From Cherax quadricarinatus (Eukaryota > Arthropoda > Malacostraca > Decapoda > Parastacidae), in NCBI RefSeq assembly GCF_038502225.1, contig NC_091340.1, positions 29,329,294-29,393,293 of the forward strand: a stretch of 64,000 nt of DNA, read 5' to 3'. The notes beneath the pieces were generated by a model. It was not told where the DNA came from and searched no databases. It saw nothing but the letters and a program-made list of their open reading frames with translations. Of this stretch, positions 20,002 to 30,633 are shown in pieces. Position 1 is the first letter of the stretch. Every line of letters begins with the position of its first letter. Position numbers and translations under genes: made by a program.

Positions 20002-20130
20002 ACATTTTATTGTGGCCACATTTCGCTCTCCTGGAGAGCGAAACGTTGCCACAATAAAATGTTGCATTAGTTGAACTTGTGTCCATTTTACGTCACATGT
20101 TGCCGGTAATTCTACCAACATTAATATGGT
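20002..20130 (+). mobile_element. Hammerhead-related element folded back at stem II
   Basis: Arms of 29 bp (20002-20030 and 20034-20062) mirror each other with two mismatches around CTG. The centre is the stem II hairpin GCTCTC-CTG-GAGAGC, followed by GAAAC, GTT, GCCACAATAAAA. The expected core is missing because the left arm replaces it. The right side continues to CCGG and the hairpin GGTA-ATTC-TACC at 20105-20116, the family terminal signal. Flanking duplications not found. Confidence 0.5.
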
Positions 20131-20254
20131 GTTTTAAGCAGCAGAATTGTGACTGATGTCCTTCGTACCAAGATAATATTGTGTTGTATATAAATGATAC
20201 AACAATACCAACAAGGTGAAGAATTAGACACATGTGCAACATCTGGGTTTTTGT

Positions 20255-20331
20255 GATGAATGGTTTGAAAAACCGACAAGTTGAAGATTGAGACATTTAT
20301 GCAGCATATGCTGCATAAGTGTCTCAATCTT
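20255..20331 (-). mobile_element. 77-bp miniature CUGAUGA-family insertion, 15-bp target-site duplication
   Basis: Flanked by identical catctgggtttttgt at 20240-20254 and 20332-20346. Read on minus it is AAGATTGAGACACTTATGCAG, a fold-back at GCATATGC, the mirrored arm, then the tail with TTGTCGG and GGTTT-TTC-AAACC ending ATTCATC. Both termini match those of the 1.57-kb insertion 8302-9875 exactly, with the interior including the ribozymes removed. Confidence 0.8.
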
Positions 20332-20343
20332 CATCTGGGTTTT

Positions 20344-20380
20344 TGTAGACGTTTCGCCAACCAGCGGCTTTATCAATACA
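20344..20380 (-). ncRNA. Hammerhead-like motif with UUGAUAA core
   Basis: Minus strand: TGTA, TTGATAA, stem II GCCG-CTGGT-TGGC (three pairs plus a G-U), GAAAC, GTC, TACA. Stem I is intact at 4 bp. Confidence 0.5.
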
Positions 20381-20622
20381 ATTCAAGGACGGAAATAAGT
20401 GGCATAAAATACCGGGCTTCATCAGGCTCACACAGTGGGCTTCTTGTGCGTTTATTTTTCCACAATTCGAGGGCATAACTTGAAGGATTATGTACAACTC
20501 TTCACATTACGCCCCTGTGTTGGAAAAGCCACTGGTTGGCGAAACGTCTACAAACAGCTGTCGCACATGCGTCTAATTCTTCGTATGTTAGGTAAGACAC
20601 ATATGCAACAGTTAGACAACTT

Positions 20623-20668
20623 TATTCCGAAACGTTTCGCCTACACAGTAGGCTTCTTCAGTCGAATA
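20623..20668 (-). ncRNA. Minimal hammerhead ribozyme (CUGAAGA core)
   Basis: Minus strand: TATTCGA, CTGAAGA, stem II GCCTAC-TGT-GTAGGC (6 bp), GAAAC, GTT, TCGGAATA. Stem I pairs at seven positions with one bulged G. This is the best-preserved copy of this family in the window. Confidence 0.7.
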
Positions 20669-20850
20669 CAGAAAGTAGGCAGGAACAGTAGAGATGTGAA
20701 GACGATGTAATCAGTCCATCACCCTTAAAGTCGTAGAATTTGAGGTTGTCAGTCCCTCGGCCTGGAGAAGTTCAGTTCCATAGTCAGGAACTATCTGAAG
20801 ATCAAGCGACAGTGCGGAGACTTAAATACTGTCGGAAGGAGAGGTGCAGG

Positions 20851-20851
<1 letters not shown>

Positions 20852-20911
<60 letters not shown>
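20852..20911. repeat. (AGT)n microsatellite
   Basis: About 20 AGT triplets between the two arms of the 20587-21002 element. Confidence 0.95.
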
Positions 20912-20913
<2 letters not shown>

Positions 20914-21346
20914 AGAGGCCACTGAGAGGTATAAAGTTGTCTAACTGTTGCATATGTGTCTTACCTAACAACCTGTCGGTATTGTATACCATTTTGATGT
21001 TCAATTCTTCGTATCTTTGTGTTGTGATGGACCAATGGGCATCGTACAGTGGTCCGCGGTTCTACCGTTCCTGATTCTATTAGCGGATCACCGCCTTCTG
21101 CGATATATTGAATATTTTCCCTCATCTCACCTTTGGCTAATACGAGGCTCCATTCTAATGCTTTAGCTTCACATTGGTCCAGATTTTGGAGATGAGCTCC
21201 TCTCCAGGCTCAGGGACTGACCCCCTCAAAACTAGTTTATCAAGGCTGATAGACTGAACACATCATTACTGTCTCTCCACTACTGCTGCTGTCTCTTCTG
21301 TATTCGACTGAAGAATTGAGACGCTTATGCAACACTTGGGAATCTT

Positions 21347-21392
21347 TATTGAAGAAACGTTTCGCCACACAGTGGCTTCATCAGTCCAACAA
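21347..21392 (-). ncRNA. Hammerhead ribozyme (CUGAUGA core)
   Basis: Minus strand: TTGTTGGA, CTGATGA, GCCAC-TGT-GTGGC, GAAAC, GTT, TCTTCAATA. Stem I pairs TTG/CAA and GGA/TCT around one bulge, so its outer pairs differ from the 9767 copy yet still match each other. Confidence 0.65.
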
Positions 21393-21520
21393 AAGTAGAA
21401 ATGGGTAAGGAGAGGAGAAGTTTGAGGTAATCAGTCCCTCAGCCTGGAATCGATGTGTTCAGTCCAGGTTGAGGGACTGATTACCTCAAACTTCTCCTCT
21501 CCTTAGCCATTTCTACTTTG

Positions 21521-21568
21521 TGTTGGACTGATGAAGCCACTGTGTGGCGGCGAAACGTTTCTTCAATA
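21521..21568 (+). ncRNA. Hammerhead motif with a 3-nt duplication in stem II
   Basis: TGTTGGA, CTGATGA, then GCCACTGTGTGGCGGC in which GGC is doubled before GAAAC. The duplication shifts the core strand relative to stem II and probably impairs folding. Confidence 0.5.
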
Positions 21569-21689
21569 AAGGTTCCAATGTGTTGCATAAGCGTCTCAAT
21601 TCTTCAACTTGTCGGTTTTCAAAACCATTCATCACATCTGTATTCGACTGAAGAAGTCACCGTCGGTCTAAGTCATAATTTAGTGCCTA

Positions 21690-22805
21690 CTGTGAATAAT
21701 GATGCCTACTTTGAACAGTGGTGCCTACTTTGAACAGTGGTGCCTACTTTGAACAATGGTGCCTACTTTGAACAATGGTGCCTACTTTGAACAGTGGTGC
21801 CTACTTTGAACAATGGTGCCTACTTTGAACAGTGGTGCCTACTTTGAACAGTGGTGCCTACTTTGAACAGTGGTGCCTACTTTGAACAGTGGTGCCTACT
21901 TTGAGCAGTGGCGCCTACTTTGAACAGTGGTGCCTACTTTGAACAGTGGTGCCTACTTTGAACAGTGGTGCCCACTTTGAGCAGTGGTGCCTACTTTGAA
22001 CAGTGGTGCCCACTTTGAACAGTGGTGCCTACTTTGAACAGTGGTGCCTACTTTGAACAATGGTGCCTACTTTGAACAATGGTGCCTACTTTGAACAATG
22101 GTGCCTACTTTGAACAGTGGTGCCTACTTTGAACAGTGGTGCCTACTTTGAACAGTGGTGCCTACTTTGAGCAGTGGTGCCTACTTTGAACAGTGGTGCC
22201 TACTTTGAACAGTGGTGCCTACTTTGAACAGTGGTGCCTACTTTGAGCAGTGGTGCCTACTTTGAACAGTGGTGCCTACTTTGAACAGTGGTGCCCACTT
22301 TGAGCAGTGGTGCCTACTTTGAACGGTGGTGCCCACTTTGAGCAGTGGTGCCTACTTTGAACAGTGGTGCCTACTTTGAGCAGTGGTGCCCACTTTGAAC
22401 AGTGGTGCCCACTTTGAGCAGTGGTGCCTACTTTGAACAGTGGTGCCCACTTTAAGCAGTGGTGCCCACTTTGAACAGTGGTGCCCACTTTGAACAGTGG
22501 TGCCCACTTTGAGCAGTGGTGCCCACTTTGAACAGTGGTGCCTACTTTGAACAGTGGTGCCCACTTTGAGCAGTGGTGCCCACTTTGAACAGTGGTGCCC
22601 ACTTTGAACAGTGGTGCCCACTTTGAGCAGTGGTGCCCACTTTGAACAGTGGTGCCTACTTTGAACAGTGGTGCCTACTTTGAACAGTGGTGCCCACTTT
22701 GAGCAGTGGTGCCCACTTTGAACAGTGGTGCCCACTTTGAACAGTGGTGCCCACTTTGAGCAGTGGTGCCCACTTTGAGCAGTGGTGCCTACTTTGAACA
22801 CTGAT
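21690..22805. repeat. 19-bp minisatellite, about 59 copies
   Basis: The unit is tggtgcctactttgaacag. CCTAC units dominate the first half and CCCAC units the second. GAGCAG and GAACAA variants are scattered. Minus-strand open frames across it are repeat artefacts. Confidence 0.96.
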
Positions 22806-23919
22806 GCCTACTTATTACTACCAGTTTATAAATTGGCGAGATTCGCGAGGAGGTGAAAATCTCAGATACTCGATCATGATACAACATTGTCACTTAACAG
22901 ATGTAGACTGAGAAGTACGGGTTATCTGGCGCTGTCTCTTTAGGATAGATGATCCGAAGTCCATCGAGTAGATGAGATTGGTTAAATGTGATCAGAAATA
23001 TGTTATTGGCTAGAGTGATCGACTTAAACTGATCATGGTGCATTTAGTGACAAGATGGTCTCAAGGTGACACCATACAGCCAGCCAACTAACTGTTACAG
23101 TCACTGGGCTCAGCTGTTACCAACACTTTATCTACACTTTCACAGTCTTCCAAACAGCCTCTTGGTTGTTGCTCTAAGCCGTTAACACAAATTTATCTGA
23201 GGTAATTACAAGAGGAGAATATTGTTATTCAATAGAGGTACCGTTATAGCGGGACTTTCGTTAATGTTATTGGGTCGCAAGGAGTGTTGCAGTGCGGCAA
23301 ATTGATTCTGATGGCGAGTCAACGTGAGGAGAATATTGAGTTTACAAGGTGAGGACGTTCTTGGAGAAGGAGGGGATGTAAGAGCCTCAAGAGGATTTTT
23401 TTTATTAATTAGATATCCCTGAAGGGCGACCTTTAAGTATTTCACTGAACTGTTTTTTTCTTCATTTTCATTCCTACAACGTTTCGTCTTATTCTTTCGT
23501 TCCTACAACAGGTTTCACCCCATCGGCTTTGAGTTCTCAGCGCTGGTGTAAGGCAACGAGCGCAAGATTCCTGTAACAACTGGCATGACCAGGAACCCCA
23601 CCAAAAAACTGATCGAACCTATTCCAACGTGCAAAGAACAGGGGTCAATAACTTTCAAAAGCCTCTGCCGCTTTACATATATCATTGAAATTAGGCTACA
23701 ACCAGGGATGCTTTGGTGGTGGTGGATGGTTGGAGGCGGCGGGGTGATAAAATTATTTAGGCAGAAGGCAAGTGTTACATAATACGTACATGATGAGATG
23801 GTAAATTTACACTTTATAGTAATTTGTCATGCCTGGATGGATATTATATCATGTATCAGGCTATTAATTTTAGGTACATTGGATATTTTTTTTTTCATCA
23901 AAGCATATCTTTGGTATAT
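22806..23919. other. Spacer without recognised features
   Basis: About 1.1 kb of apparently unique sequence with only short open frames and no domain I recognise. No tRNA or other RNA signature seen. Confidence 0.5.
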
Positions 23920-26900
23920 TACCAGGCGGAATGAACAAGGTTTGTGTTACCGGGAGGATGTTCAAGGTTTGTGTTACCGGGAGGATGTTCAAGGTTTGTG
24001 TTACCGGGAGGATGTTCAAGGTTTGTGTTACCGGGAGGATGTTCAAGGTTTGTGTTACCGGGAGGATGTTCAAGGTTTGTGTTACCGGGAGGATGTTCAA
24101 GGTTTGTGTTACGGGGAAGGATGTACAAGGTGGTCTTACCGAGGGATGTAAAAGGTTTGTGTTACCGAGGGATGTAAAAGGTTTGTGTTACCAGGGGGAT
24201 GTACAAGGTTTATGATACCGGGGAGGATGAACAAGGTTTGTGTTACCGGGGGGATGTACAAGGTTTATGATACCGAGGAGGATGTACAAGGTTTGTGTTA
24301 CCGGGGGAATGTACAAAATTTGTGTTACTGGGGAGGATGTTCAAGGTTTGTGTTACCGGGGGGATGTACAAGGTTTGTGTTACCGGGGGGATGTACAAGG
24401 TTTGTATTACCGGGGGATGTACAAGGTTTGTGTTACCGGGTAGGATGTACAAGGTTTGTGTTACCGGGGAGGATGTACAAGGTTTGTGTTACCGGGGAGG
24501 ATGTACAAGGTTTGTGTTACCGGGGAGGATGTACAAGGTTTGTGTTACCGGGGAGGATGTACAAGGTTTGTGTTACCGGGGAGGATGTACAAGGTTTGTG
24601 TTACCGGGGAGGATGTACAAGGTTTGTGTTACCGGGGAGGATGAACAAGGTTTGTGTTACCGGGGAGATGTACAAGGTTGTGTTACCGAGGGATGTACAA
24701 GGTTTGTATTACCGGGGAGGATGTACAAGGTTTGTGTTACCGGGGAGGATGTACAAGGTTTGTGTTACCGGGGAGGATGTACAAGGTTTGCGTTGCCGGG
24801 GAGGATGTACAAGGTTTGCGTTGCCGGGGAGGATGTACAAGGTTTGCGTTGCCGGGGGAATGTATAAGGTTTGTGTTACCAGGGAGGATGTACAAGGTTT
24901 ATGTTACCGGGAAGGATGTACAAGGTTTGTGTTACCGGGGAGGATGTACAAGGTTTGTGTTACCGGGGAGGATGTATAAGGTTTGTGTTACCGGGGGGAT
25001 GTACAAGGTTTGTGTTACCGGGGAGGATGTACAAGGTTTGTGTTACAGGAGAGGATGTACAAGGTTTGTGTTACCGCAGAGGATGTACAAAGTTCGTGAT
25101 ACCTGGGGGATGTACAAGGTTTGTGTTACCGGGGGGATGTATAAGGTTTGTGTTATCAGGGAGGATGTACAAGGTTTGTGTTACCGGGGAGGATGTACAA
25201 GGTTTGTGTTACCGGGGAGGATGTGCAAGGTTTGTGTTACCGGGGAGGATGTACAAGGTTTGTGTTACCGGGGGGATGTACAAGGTTTGTGTTACCGGGG
25301 GGATGTATAAGGTTTGTGTTACCAGGGAGGATGAATAAGGTTTGTGTTACCGGGGAGGATGTACAAGGTTTGTGTTACCGGGGAGGATGTATAAGGTTTG
25401 TTTTACCGGGGGGATGTACAAGGTTTGTGTTACCGGGGATGATGTACAAGGTTTGTGTTACCGGGGAGGATGTACAAGGTTTGTGTTACCGTGGAGGATG
25501 TACAAGGTTTGTCTTACCGGGGAGGATGTGCAAGGTTTGTGTTACCGGGGAGGATGTACAAGGTTTGCGTTGCCGGGGAGGATGTACAAGGTTTGCGTTG
25601 CCGGGGAGGATGTACAAGGTTTGTGTTACCGCAGAGGATGTACAAAGTTCGTGATACCTGGGGGATGTACAAGGTTTGTGTTACCGGGGGGATGTATAAG
25701 GTTTGTGTTATCAGGGAGGATGTATAAGGTTTGTGTTACCGGGGAGGATGTACAAGGTTTGTGTTACAGGAGAGGATGTACAAGGTTTGTGTTACCGGGG
25801 GGATGTACAAGGTTTGTGTTACCGGGGGGATGTACAAGGTTTGTGTTACCGGGGAGGATGTAAAAGGTTTGTGTTACCGGGGAGGATGTACAAGGTTTGT
25901 GTTACCGGGGGGATGTACAAGGTTTGTGTTACCAGGGAGGGTGTACATGGTTTGTGTTACCGGGGAGGATGTGCAAGGTTTGTGTTACCTGCATGGATGT
26001 ACAAGGTTTGTGTTACCGGGGGGATGTACAAGGTTTGTGTTACCGGGGGGATGTATAAGGTTTGTGTTACCAGGGAGGATGAATAAGGTTTGTGTTACCG
26101 GGGAGGATGTACAAGGTTTGTGTTACCGGGGAGGATGTATAAGGTTTGTGTTACCGGGGAGGATGTAGAAGGTTTGTGCTACCGGTGAGTATGTGCAAGG
26201 ATTGTGTTACCGGGGAGGATGTACAAGGTTTGTGTTATCGGGGTGGATGTACAAGGTTTGTGTTACAGGGGAGGATGTACAAGGTTTGTGTTACCGGGGA
26301 GGATGTACAAGGTTTGTGTTACCGGGGAGGATGTAAAAGGTTTGTGTTACCGGGGTGGATGTACAAGGTTTGTGTTACCGGGGGGATGTACAAGGTTTGT
26401 GTTACCGGGGGAATGTGTTAGGTTTGTGTTACCAGGGAGTATGTATAAGGTTTGTGTTACCGGGGGGATGTACAAGGTTTGTGTTACCGGGGTGATATAT
26501 AAGGTTTGTGTTACCAGGGAGGATGAATAAGGTTTGTGTTACCGGGGAGGGTGTACAAGGTTTGTGTTACCGGGAGGATGTGCAAGGTTTGTGTTACCGG
26601 GGAGGATGTATAAGGTTTGTGTTACCGGGGGGATGTACAAGATTTGTGTTACCGGGGAGGGTGTACAAGGTTTGTGTTACGGGGAAGATGTACAAGGTTT
26701 GTGTTACCGTGGAGGATGTACAAGGTTTGTGTTACCGGGGAGGATGTACAAGGTTTGTGTTACCGGGGAGGATGTACAAGGTTTGTGTTACCGGGGAAGA
26801 TGTACAAGGTTTGTGTTACCGGGGGGATGTACAAGATTTGTGTTACCGGGGATGATGTACAAGGTTTGTGTTACCGGGGAAGATGTACAAGGTTTGTGTT

Positions 26901-29900
26901 ACCGTGGAGGATGTACAAGGTTTGTGTTACCGGGGAGGATGTACAAGGTTTGTGTTACCGGGGAGGATGTACAAGGTTTGTGTTACCTGGAAGATATACA
27001 AGGTTTGTGTTACCGGGGAGGATGTACAAGGTTTGTGTTACGTCATAGGATGTACAAGGTTCGTGTTACCGGGGGGATGAACAAGGTTAGAGTAATCAGG
27101 GAGGATATATAAGGTTTGTGTTACCGGGGAGGATGTACAAGGTTTGTGTTACCAGGGAGGATGTATAAGGTTTGTGTTACCGGGGAGGATGTACAAGGTT
27201 TGTGTTACCGGGGAGGATGTACAAGGTTTGTGTTACCTGGGAGGATGTACAAGGTTTGTGTTACCGCAGAGGATGTACAAGGTTCGTGTTACCGGGGGGA
27301 TATACAAGGTTTGTGTTACCGGGGGGATGTACAAGATTTGTGTTACCGGGGGGATGTGTAAGGTCTGTGGTACCAGGGAGGATATATAAGGTTTGTGTTA
27401 CCGGGGAGGATGTACAAGGTTAGTGTTACCGGGGAGGATGTACAAGGTTTGTGTTACCGGGGAGGATGTACAAGGTTTGTGTTACCGGGGAGGATGTACA
27501 AGGTTTGTGTTACCGGGGAGGATGTATAAGGTTTGTGTTACCGGGGAGGATGTACAAGGTTTGTGTTACCGGGGAGGATGTACATGGTTTGTGTTACCGG
27601 GGAGGATGTATAAGGTTTGTGTTACCGGGGAGGATGTACAAGGTTTGTGTTACCGGGTAGGATGTATAAGGTTTTTGTTACCGTGGGATGTACAAGGTTT
27701 GTTACTGGGGAGGATGTACAAGGTTTGTGTTACCGGGGAGGATGTACAAGGTTTGTGTTACCGGGGAGGATGTGCAAGGTTTGTTACCGGGGAGGATGTA
27801 CAAGGTTTATGTTACCGGGGAGGATGTACAAGGTTTGTGTTACCGGGGAGGATGTGCAAGGTTTGTGTTACTGGGGGGATGTACAAGGTTTGTACTACTA
27901 AGGGATGTACAAGGTTTGTGTTACCGGTGGGATGTACAAGGTTTGTGTTACCGGGAGTATGTACAAGGTTTGTGTTACCGGGAGGATGTACATGTTTTGT
28001 GTTACCGGGGAGGATGTACAAGGTTTGTGTTACCGGGGAGGATGTACAAGGTTTGTGTTACCGGGGGGATGTACAAGGTTTGTGTTACCGTGAAGGATAT
28101 ACAAGGTTTGTGTTACCGGGGGGATGTAAAAGGTTAGTGTTACCGGGGGGGATGTACAAGGTTTGTGTTACTGGGGGGATGTACAAGGTTTGTGCTACGG
28201 GGGGATGTACAAGGTTTGTGTTACCAGGGAGGATGTACAAGGTTTGTGTTACCGGGGGGATGTACAAGGTTTGTGTTACCGGGAGGATGTACAAGGTTTG
28301 TGTTATCAGGGAGGATGTATAAGGTGTGTATTACCGGGGGGATGTACAAGGTTTGTGTTACCGGTGAGGATGTACAAGGTTTGTGTTACCTGGGAGGATG
28401 TAAAAGGTTTGTGTTACCGTGGAGGATGTACAAGGTTTGTATTACTGGGGGATGTACAAGGTTTGTGCTACCGGGGGATGTACAAGGTTTGTGTTACCGG
28501 GGAGGATGTACAAGGTTTGTGTTACCGGGGGGATGTAAAAGGTTAGTGTTACCGGGGAGGATGTACAAGGTTTGTATTACTGGGGGATGTACAAGGTTTG
28601 TGCTACCGGGGGATGTACAAGGTTTGTGTTACCGGGGAGGATGTACAAGGTTTGTGTTACCGGGGAGGATATACAAGGTTTGTGTTACCGGGGGGATGTA
28701 AAAGTTTAGTGTTACCGGGGAGGATGTACAAGGTTTGTATTACTGGGGGATGTACAAGGTTTGTGCTACCGGGGGATGTACAAGGTTTGTGTTACCGGGG
28801 AGGATGTACAAGGTTTGTGTTACCGGGGGGATGTACAAGGTTTGTGTTACCGGGAGGATGTACAAGGTTTGTGTTACCGGGAGTATGTACAAGGTTTGTG
28901 TTACCGGGGAGGTTGTACAAGGTTTGTGTTACCGGGCAGGATGTACAAGGTTTGTGTTACCGGGGGATGTACAAGGTTTGTATTACCGGGGAGGATATAC
29001 AAGGTTTGTGTTACCGGGAGGATGTACAAGGTTAGTATTACCGGGGAGGATGTACAAGGTTTGTGTTACCGGGAGGATGTACAAGGTTTGTGTTACCGGG
29101 AAAATGTACAAGGTTTGTGTTACCGGGGGGATGTACAAGGTTTGTGTTACCGGGGAGGATGTACAAGGTTTGTGTTACCGGGGAGGGTGTACAAGGTTTG
29201 TGTTACCGGGGAGGATGTGCAAGGTTTGTGTTACCGGGAGGATGTACAAGGTTTGTGTTACCGTGAGGATGTACAAGGTTTGTGTTACCGGGGAGGATGT
29301 ACAAGGTTTGTGTTACCTGGGAGGATGTACAAGGTTTGTGTTACCGGGGAGGATGCACAAGGTCTGTGTTACCGGGGAGGATGTGCTAGGTTTGTTACCG
29401 TGGAGGATGTACAAGGTTTGTGTTACCGGGGAGGATGTACAAGGTTTGTGTTACCGGGGAGGATGTACAAGGTTTGTGTTACCGGGGAGGATGTACAAGG
29501 TTTGTGTTACCGGGGAGGATGTACAAGGTTTGTGTTACCGGGGAGGATGTACAAGGTTTGTGTTACCGGGGAGGATGTACAAGGTTTGTGTTACCGGGGA
29601 GGATGTACAAGGTTTGTGTTACCGGGGAGGATGTACAAGGTTAGTGTTACCGGGGAGGATGTACAAGGTTTGTGTTACCGGGGAGGATGTACAAGGTTTG
29701 TGTTACCGGGGGGATGTACAAGGTTTGTGTTACCGGGGGGATGTACAAGGTTTGTGTTACCGGGGAGGATGTACAAGGTTTGTATTACCGGGGAGGATGT
29801 ACAAGGTTTGTGTTACCGGGGAGGATGTACAAGGTTTGTGTTACCGGGGAGGATGTACAAGGTTTGTGTTACCTGGGAGGATGTACAAGGTTAGTGTTAC

Positions 29901-30060
29901 CGGGGAGGATGTACAAGGTTTGTGTTGCCGGGGAGGATGTACAAGGTTTGTGTTACCGGGGAGGATGTACAAGGTTTGTGTTACCTGGGAGGATGTACAA
30001 GGTTAGTGTTACCGGGGAGGATGTACAAGGTTAGTGTTACCGGGGAGGATGTACAAGGTC
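23920..30060. repeat. 28-bp minisatellite, about 220 copies
   Basis: The unit is ggtttgtgttaccggggagg followed by atgtacaa. Length variants of 25-28 bp arise from G-run changes (GGGGAGG, GGGGGG, GGGAGG). The first seven copies use atgttcaa. The array is nearly homogeneous at 29420-29700. Mixed periods shift reading frames, which produces many overlapping Gly/Val/Cys/Tyr open frames; none is a credible gene. Confidence 0.97.
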
Positions 30061-30319
30061 TGTGTACAAGTAGCCACCAGCTGGCAGCTAGTGTTATTAT
30101 GATGATAAAAATATTTACTTCGTAGTTAATCATTGAGACATTTGCGTAGTTAGTGTTTGGATGACTAGATTTACTTATTATCTAGTTAGTCTTCTAGGCA
30201 TTTAGTGTAGTTAGTGCTTAAAAATAGAAATGAAAGGAATAGCCTCACTTTCGTATCTTCACTAACTGTTGAACCGTCTAAGGTGATGCTTAAGAGCACG
30301 GCCTCCACGGGCGTCCAAG
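30061..30319. other. Spacer
   Basis: Short unique segment between the 28-bp array and the next element; nothing recognised. Confidence 0.4.
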
Positions 30320-30370
30320 TGACTGGCCTTTGAAAGTTAAGACACTTGTGCAACATCTGGATATCTTTAT

Positions 30371-30407
30371 TGTAGACGTTTCGCCATCCAGTGGCTTTAT
30401 CAATACA
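30371..30407 (-). ncRNA. Hammerhead-like ribozyme with UUGAUAA core, minus arm
   Basis: Mirror of 30597-30633 and identical: TGTA, TTGATAA, stem II GCCA-CTGGA-TGGC, GAAAC, GTC, TACA. Confidence 0.58.
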
Positions 30408-30596
30408 GATTCTAGGACATAATAGGAAGACAGTAGAGCTATATACAAAAGATGAGGTAATCAGTCCCTCAGCCTTGGAGTTAGTGTTCACAGCATCCTC
30501 CACCACGATGCTGTGAACACTAACTCCAAGGCTGAGGGACTGATTACCTCATCTTTTGTATATAGCTCTACTGTCTTCCTATTATATCCTAGAATC

Positions 30597-30633
30597 TGTA
30601 TTGATAAAGCCACTGGATGGCGAAACGTCTACA
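30597..30633 (+). ncRNA. Hammerhead-like ribozyme with UUGAUAA core, plus arm
   Basis: Stem I TGTA (30597-30600) pairs with TACA (30630-30633). The core TTGATAA replaces CTGATGA at positions 3 and 8 only, giving U-A in place of C-G. Stem II GCCA/TGGC is 4 bp with a CTGGA loop. GAAAC is at 30622-30626 and the cleavage triplet GTC at 30627-30629. Predicted cleavage to hairpin is 52 nt. Confidence 0.58.

Larger units (their letters stand above)
20587..21002 (+). mobile_element. Inverted-arm hammerhead element (CUGAAGA family), 12-bp target-site duplication
   Basis: Identical aattcttcgtat at 20575-20586 and 21003-21014. The left arm starts GTTAGGTAAGACAC and the right arm ends GTGTCTTACCTAAC. 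The 33-nt tail (20970-21002) contains CTGTCGG and GGTAT-TGT-ATACC. A full minus unit with ribozyme and TATTTAAG motif occupies the left; the right arm is short and lacks a ribozyme. An AGT microsatellite lies between them. Confidence 0.75.
20188..21016 (-). mobile_element. Host hammerhead element (UUGAUAA family) with two nested insertions
   Basis: Possible 9-bp target-site duplication ttgtgttgt at 20179-20187 and 21017-21025. The tail is at the left end (read on minus: CTTGTTGGTATTGTTGTATC, a mutated hairpin). Its left arm carries the hammerhead at 20344-20380 and its right arm the partial motif at 20525-20556. It is interrupted by a 77-bp insertion (20255-20331) and a 416-bp insertion (20587-21002), each with its own duplication. 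Confidence 0.55.
21314..21636 (+). mobile_element. Inverted-arm hammerhead element (CUGAUGA family), 17-bp target-site duplication
   Basis: Identical tctgtattcgactgaag at 21297-21313 and 21637-21653. The left arm starts AATTGAGACG and the right arm ends CGTCTCAATT. The 35-nt tail has TTGTCGG and GGTTT-TCA-AAACC. Two opposed units meet at about 21465, each with a hammerhead. The target is the ribozyme of another element. Confidence 0.75.
21175..21675 (+). mobile_element. CUGAAGA-family element fragment, interrupted at its ribozyme core
   Basis: Pieces 21175-21313 and 21637-21675 join to give the upstream region (ctcaaaactag, tagactgaacacatc) and tctgtattcgactgaagaag. The nested element splits it within CTGAAGA. 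The 3' part is truncated soon after the core (stem II not formed). Confidence 0.55.

Noticed and set aside
23460..23520. acgtttcgtc near cctacaac as another hammerhead
   Set aside because: GAAACG is present on minus but no core or pairing stems surround it.
23931..30125. Dozens of Gly/Val/Cys/Tyr-rich open frames
   Set aside because: Frame-shifted readings of the 28-bp array; no single frame persists.
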